A stretch of 9,520 bases of DNA, from contig JAUQYT010000267.1 in assembly GCA_030587605.1 (NCBI GenBank), positions 1-9,520 on the forward strand. The letters run 5' to 3'. Made by a program: the position numbers and the translations under genes. Positions within the stretch are counted from its first letter, which is position 1, and every line of letters starts with the position of its first letter. Below the pieces are notes generated by a model. The model was not told the origin of the DNA. It searched no databases and saw only the letters and a program-made list of their open reading frames with translations. Origin of the DNA: Candidatus Njordarchaeum guaymasense (lineage in GTDB: Archaea > Asgardarchaeota > Njordarchaeia > Njordarchaeales > Njordarchaeaceae). This document shows, in pieces, positions 6,338 to 9,520 of this stretch.

Positions 6338-7372
6338 CTACTTTAGTCTAGGGATGACTGTCTCTGCGAATTGCTTCTGCATTGTTCTCCCTTCCTTCTC
6401 TGTTTCCGCGAAAGGCAGAAGAGCGAATTGATTCACTCCGGCGTCTATGATATCTTTGACCTTTCTTGTCACTCTATCAGGATTTCCAGTCACTGACCAT
6501 GTGTCTAAAATCTCATCCGATAGTTGACCATATGCTTGCTTGTAGATAGCTTCAGGATCTAGGCCAGTGGCAAATCCTTTCTTCAATGTCTCCTCTATCG
6601 GTCTCCAAGCGTCATCATCAACGCCAAGGTGCCTCAATATGGATTTGCTGCTCCACATAGACGATATGACAATCCTCTTAACGTGTTGTTTTGCCTCTGC
6701 TTCATCGTCTGACATCGACGTATATGACCAAAACACCACATCTATCGCCTTGGGGTCTCTGCCAGCCTTTTCAGCACCTCTCCTGATGTTCTCAAAAGCG
6801 AATCGAAGCCCTTCTCTGGACGCCAAACTTCCAATGATGACTCCATCTGCGAGCTCTCCGGCCAACTGAAACAGTTTGGGCCCACGACTCGCTATGTAGA
6901 TCGGTACATATCTAGGTTCAAAATCCAGATCTGCTCTCTTGAATTTCATCGTTCTTCCTTCGTAATCGACCTTGGCCCCGCTTAACACGGCACGTATGAC
7001 CTCAGTGGCTTCTCTGATTGCTATGAGAGGAGGAGAGGGACGCGCCATGCTGTGACGCTCAAACATGGCGGAAGCACCGGCACCAATTCCTAAGACAGTT
7101 CTTCCACCTGAGAGTTCATTGACGGTTGCTATCCCTGTGGCTGTCATCAACGGATGTCTGAGGTAGGGATTCGTAACGCATGTCCCGAGCATGGCTCTCT
7201 CAGTCTTCAGAGCGGCCAGAGACAGCAAAACGTAGACGTCCCTCTCGAATCTTTCGTCAGCACACCATAAGTGATCGTATCCCAATTCTTCCAATTGCTG
7301 AGCATACACAGGTATCTCACGAATTCCTCCCCACCCTCGTCCCATCAATAGTCTTGTTCCGAACCTAACCAT
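6338..7372 (-). CDS. LLM class oxidoreductase resembling methylenetetrahydromethanopterin reductase (Mer-like), copy 2
   Basis: This protein has 344 residues when started at ATG 7372. An in-frame TTG at 7393 would add 7 residues, but GAGGA (revcomp of 7380-7384) lies inside that extension, 7 nt before the ATG, so the ATG is preferred. The sequence is a luciferase-like TIM barrel. The segment CVTNPYLRHPLMTA (about 65-78), followed by ELSGGRTVLGIGAG, is closely similar to the corresponding part of Mer, the F420-dependent reductase of the C1 pathway. SRGPKLFQLAGELADGVIIG (about 162-181) also fits. Neighbours give no sign of a methanopterin C1 pathway, so it is probably a Mer-related F420 enzyme with another substrate. 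It is the first gene of the minus-strand run and diverges from the M24 gene at 7536. The gene ends in TAG. Confidence 0.87.
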   Translation of the reverse strand: MVRFGTRLLMGRGWGGIREIPVYAQQLEELGYDHLWCADERFERDVYVLLSLAALKTERAMLGTCVTNPYLRHPLMTATGIATVNELSGGRTVLGIGAGASAMFERHSMARPSPPLIAIREATEVIRAVLSGAKVDYEGRTMKFKRADLDFEPRYVPIYIASRGPKLFQLAGELADGVIIGSLASREGLRFAFENIRRGAEKAGRDPKAIDVVFWSYTSMSDDEAEAKQHVKRIVISSMWSSKSILRHLGVDDDAWRPIEETLKKGFATGLDPEAIYKQAYGQLSDEILDTWSVTGNPDRVTRKVKDIIDAGVNQFALLPFAETEKEGRTMQKQFAETVIPRLK

Positions 7373-7424
7373 TCTTTGTTCCTCGGTCTGCAACAGACTT
7401 CAGATAGCCACTGAACTAGAATTC

Positions 7425-7440
7425 GCGAAAAGTTATTTAG
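7425..7440. promoter_or_regulatory. AT-rich BRE/TATA-like element in the divergent intergenic region
   Basis: On the + strand GCGAAAA (7425-7431) followed by TTATTTA (7433-7439) resembles an archaeal BRE plus TATA box, pointing to transcription starting near 7462 toward the M24 gene. On the minus strand the same bases read CTAAATAA, which could serve the LLM gene with a start near 7410 and a leader of roughly 38 nt. The 163-nt divergent region between 7372 and 7536 thus has one AT-rich element that may serve either or both genes. Confidence 0.45.
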
Positions 7441-7486
7441 CGATTGCCTTGTCAATGCCCCAGTCGATTGGCCTAGTGGAACCAAC

Positions 7487-7494
7487 ACATATTA
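7487..7494 (+). promoter_or_regulatory. Alternative TATA-like box for the divergent M24 gene
   Basis: ACATATTA lies about 45 nt before the ATG at 7536. Transcription would begin near 7518 and leave a leader of about 18 nt with only a weak GTGA motif (7532-7535). It competes with the box at 7433-7439; the sequence alone does not decide between them. Confidence 0.35.
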
Positions 7495-7535
7495 GGATAG
7501 AAATCAGCCAATCTACGCTGAGTCAATTCCAGTGA

Positions 7536-8762
7536 ATGGACATGTTGCTGAATCGCGGAAGAGCAGAGGAAATAATGTGGAAATATGACCTCAGCGCTTT
7601 GATCGCCTCCTCACCAGCAAACGTCTTCTACACGAGTGACCTTTGCCCGTTTGGGAGATGTTTCGCCCTGCTACCCCGAGACGGAAACGTTGAGCCTGCC
7701 CTCGTAGTCCCGATCTCTGCTCCCACCCCCGTCGTTTTGATGTCTCCTCCTTGGATGAGTGAAGTGCGGTACTATGGAGAGTTCTATGTCATGACACGCT
7801 GGGCGAAAGACCCTTTGACCGATGCCGAACGAAAACTAGTTAGAGCCCAAGAAGCTTGGGAGAAGACGAAGCAAACTGATCCAACCCTCATTCTGATCAA
7901 GCTGCTGAAGGAGAGAGGAATCACAAAAGGTAGGATCGGCGTGGATGAGCCAAATCTACCCCTTGAGAGTCCACTAGGGAAAGAGATCAAGGCCAATCTG
8001 CCTAGTCTTGAACCTCTCGCTGCCCAGCAGATCTTCAGAGAGATACGCATGGTTAAGTCTGCTGAGGAGATAGAGCGGATTCAGGAAGCGCTGAGAATCA
8101 CAGAGAAGGCTTGGCAAACCGCCTTGGAACAAACCAGAGAAGGAATAACTGAAAAAGAGTTCTCGGACGTATACCAGCACACAATAATCTCGGAAGGAGG
8201 CAGCATCGTATCAAAGATGGGAATGTACGGGCCACCGATCGGATTTGGGCCTCGAACGGCATTTCCAGACATTGCATTTCCCTCCGACTATAGGCTGAAA
8301 AAAGGAGATCTCATCCGTCTTGATGGAGGATGCAGCTATATGGGATATCCCTGTGATACGGGGCGGAGTGCGGTTCTCGGCGAACCCAGTGAGAAACTGC
8401 GGAAATATTATGATGCTCTATTAGCCGGGGAGCAACTAGCCATAGATATGGCCAGGGCAGGAGTCAAGGCTTCCGATATCTTCAACGCAGTCACGTCGAT
8501 GGTCAGAGAACGTGGACTTGAACGCTACGTTCGCCATCACACAGGTCACGGATGGGGCATCGAGGGCTATGATCCTCCCCTCATCGGCCCTAGAGATAAC
8601 ACAGCACTTGAAGAGGGAATGATCTTCTGCCTCGAAACCCCATACTATGAGGTAGGATGGGGGGGACCAATGATCGAGGATGTTGTGGTGATTACGAAGA
8701 GCGAGGCCAGATTCCTCACGAAGTTTGACCGCGAGCTTTACGTGATAGGCAAAGGGAGCTGA
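7536..8762 (+). CDS. M24 family metallopeptidase, Xaa-Pro aminopeptidase/prolidase-like (copy B)
   Basis: This is a 408-residue cytoplasmic pita-bread metallohydrolase. Residues 1-165 form the creatinase-like N-terminal domain, and the catalytic domain begins near IFREIRMVKSAEEI (166-179). The five metal ligands are present: D263 (RLDGGC), D274 (CDTGRS), H338 (HHTGHGW), E367 (CLETPYY) and E381 (MIEDVV), with the extra conserved H335. It is a paralogue of the minus-strand copy at 1778-2965: the two align through the C-terminal domain (KGDLIRLDGG versus NGDLVRLDGG; LTKFDREL versus LTKLDRDL). This copy keeps the more standard GHGWG motif. ATG 7536 is used as the start; ATG 7542 is in frame and has GTGA 6 nt ahead, so the true start may be two codons later. 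It is transcribed divergently from the five-gene run. Exact substrate (Xaa-Pro dipeptide, N-substituted amino acid or other) is unknown. Confidence 0.88.
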   Translation: MDMLLNRGRAEEIMWKYDLSALIASSPANVFYTSDLCPFGRCFALLPRDGNVEPALVVPISAPTPVVLMSPPWMSEVRYYGEFYVMTRWAKDPLTDAERKLVRAQEAWEKTKQTDPTLILIKLLKERGITKGRIGVDEPNLPLESPLGKEIKANLPSLEPLAAQQIFREIRMVKSAEEIERIQEALRITEKAWQTALEQTREGITEKEFSDVYQHTIISEGGSIVSKMGMYGPPIGFGPRTAFPDIAFPSDYRLKKGDLIRLDGGCSYMGYPCDTGRSAVLGEPSEKLRKYYDALLAGEQLAIDMARAGVKASDIFNAVTSMVRERGLERYVRHHTGHGWGIEGYDPPLIGPRDNTALEEGMIFCLETPYYEVGWGGPMIEDVVVITKSEARFLTKFDRELYVIGKGS

Positions 8763-8917
8763 ATGCTCCATCGTTAGCATCTGAGTTTCTCAACGCACTA
8801 ATCTATTTCCATATCGGACGAGCCCTAATGTTTGAAGCCCAATATCTGCGTAGCATCGTTCCTATTGTGCGGTGGGACCATCGTTTCGTTCTCAAGCTAC
8901 TAGTATGTGTTTTTACG

Positions 8918-8935
8918 AGCTGAGCAGTCTCAGCT
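8918..8935. repeat. Perfect inverted repeat with 7-bp arms upstream of a small membrane protein frame
   Basis: AGCTGAG (8918-8924) and CTCAGCT (8929-8935) are separated by CAGT and would form a stable tetraloop hairpin in RNA. It follows a short T-tract (8910-8914) and lies 11 nt before the ATG at 8947. It may be an operator for that reading frame or part of a transcript end for the M24 gene. In an archaeal terminator the T-tract would normally be the signal itself and a hairpin would not be needed. Confidence 0.4.
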
Positions 8936-8946
8936 GTCCGAGGGGG

Positions 8947-9207
8947 ATGAAGGTTAGACATGCAACATGGCTCCAGTTTGTACAGTTGCCATCATGGACG
9001 GCCATCGTCCTGATTACCGGTGTGTGGGTTGTAACGTGGGCCTACTAGTGGAACGCCCAGTCCTCTGATGTCAGAACGTCGTCCTATGGGATTGCACTGT
9101 TTGCTGAAAAGACGATCATTCACTTCTTAACACTGGTAGGATTCTTCTTTGGCATCATACTTCAGTTCTTAAGGCAGTCAGGAAGAATAGGACTCGCAAT
9201 AGAATAG
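8947..9207 (+). pseudogene. Small two-helix membrane protein frame interrupted by an in-frame TAG
   Basis: Starting at ATG 8947 (an in-frame ATG also exists at 8905), 33 codons are open up to TAG at 9046-9048; the same frame then continues for 52 codons to a second TAG at 9205-9207. The first part contains a hydrophobic stretch, WTAIVLITGVWVVTWAY, ending exactly at the TAG. The second part begins WNAQSSDVRTSSYGIALFAEK and then has a second hydrophobic stretch, IIHFLTLVGFFFGIILQFL, followed by a short basic end. The two halves together look like one roughly 87-residue protein with two membrane helices joined by a polar loop, so a point mutation to TAG is the simplest explanation. TAG ends at least three intact genes in the window, which argues against routine read-through. 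No convincing ribosome-binding site is seen. I do not recognise the family. Confidence 0.5.
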
Positions 9208-9520
9208 TGTGAGAAATCAACCTAGAAGCGTCTTCAGATGGCTAGTTTACTGGTAAACTGGTGCGCGAATCCCACCCCCCGCACTTTTCATCGAGCCCCA
9301 CGTTAACCACCATTTTGTCGTTTGCGTTTTGGATCGTGAAGCAAGGCTACAAGGAATCGACGTAAGGCCGGCAGTTAGAGCGGATAAGGGAATGGCATGA
9401 GCAGAACGTCGGGGAGGGTGGCGCATCCGGTACCGTTCCGCGCCAGACTGGAGAGAAGCCCAAGGTAAGAACCTCGAAGGCGTCTGGGATCAGATGCCGG
9501 ACAACTACTATGCCAGCCTG
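9208..9520. other. Right-end stretch without an intact gene; GC-richer toward the edge
   Basis: About 313 nt follow the broken membrane-protein frame. All frames contain stops. The clearest protein-like fragment is in frame from about 9300 to 9365 (described separately). A second frame is open from about 9257, has a TGA at 9398-9400 and is then open to the window edge (ending WDQMPDNYYASL); it could be the beginning or a decayed part of a gene that continues outside. From about 9365 onward the base composition becomes visibly GC-richer than in the genes before it. No RNA gene or complete mobile element was recognised. Confidence 0.4.
9300..9365 (+). pseudogene. Possible remnant of an archaeal tyrosine recombinase N-terminal domain
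   Basis: One frame reads TLTTILSFAFWIVKQGYKEST before a TAA at 9363-9365. The pattern of a hydrophobic helix, W, K-x-G-Y and then E-S-T is typical of the core-binding (SAM-like) helix at the N-terminus of many archaeal phage-type integrases, where EST is usually followed by I and basic residues. Only about 21 residues match and the continuation is not found cleanly in any frame, so this would be a degraded fragment. The match rests on recall of the family pattern and could be coincidental. Confidence 0.3.

Noticed and set aside
8828..8923. Short plus-strand frame of 31 codons after the M24 gene
   Set aside because: No ribosome-binding site, domain or composition that separates it from chance.
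9046..9048. Pyrrolysine insertion at the in-frame TAG
   Set aside because: TAG is used as the normal stop for the binding protein, the minus-strand M24 gene and the Mer-like LLM gene. Without pyl genes in view a nonsense mutation is simpler; kept only as a checkable alternative.
9244..9292. tRNA-like 3' end (CGAATCCCACC followed by CCCGCA and a T-tract)
   Set aside because: The 5' half of the T-stem does not pair with CCCAC, and no matching acceptor or anticodon arms are found upstream, so a tRNA cannot be built.
1..9520. CRISPR array, rRNA or riboswitch
   Set aside because: No regularly spaced repeats, no rRNA-like conserved blocks and no recognisable riboswitch core were found on either strand.

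Overview
The window most likely comes from an archaeon, plausibly a TACK-group lineage such as Bathyarchaeia. The lineage is an inference; the archaeal domain is better supported. The visible reasons are two luciferase-like (LLM) oxidoreductases of the kind that use coenzyme F420, a solute-binding protein with a pilin-like (class III) N-terminus, BRE/TATA-like promoter boxes, T-tract terminators without strong hairpins, and an IS6-type transposase tail of the archaeal style. Shine-Dalgarno motifs (GGAG, GGAGG, GAGGA) sit 7-9 nt before most starts, and GTG and TTG starts occur.

Layout. Positions 1-243 hold the C-terminal end of a DDE transposase whose frame stays open into the next gene. Positions 325-1677 (+) encode a LivK-type ABC solute-binding protein with no permease or ATPase genes beside it, followed by T-rich terminators. 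Positions 7372-1778 (-) form a five-gene run, in transcription order: a Mer-like LLM oxidoreductase, a second LLM oxidoreductase, a CysK-like PLP enzyme with a cysteine-rich tail, a second and atypical CysK-like PLP enzyme, and an M24 aminopeptidase/prolidase-like protein. Intergenic gaps are 87, 133, 158 and 24 nt, so only the last pair is tightly coupled. Positions 7536-8762 (+) encode a second, divergently transcribed M24 protein. Positions 8763-9520 contain no intact gene: an inverted repeat, a small two-helix membrane protein frame broken by an in-frame TAG, and a degraded piece that resembles the N-terminal part of an archaeal tyrosine recombinase.

How the genes may work together. Three enzyme families each occur twice (two M24, two beta-substituting PLP enzymes, two LLM), next to an amino-acid/peptide-type binding protein. 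Known family chemistry suggests uptake and breakdown or remodelling of an N-substituted or sulfur-containing amino-acid compound: M24 enzymes cleave N-C bonds, CysK-fold enzymes exchange or remove the beta substituent, and LLM enzymes carry out flavin/F420 redox steps. No substrate can be read from the sequence and the pathway is a hypothesis. Remnants of mobile elements at both ends suggest an accessory or rearranged region.
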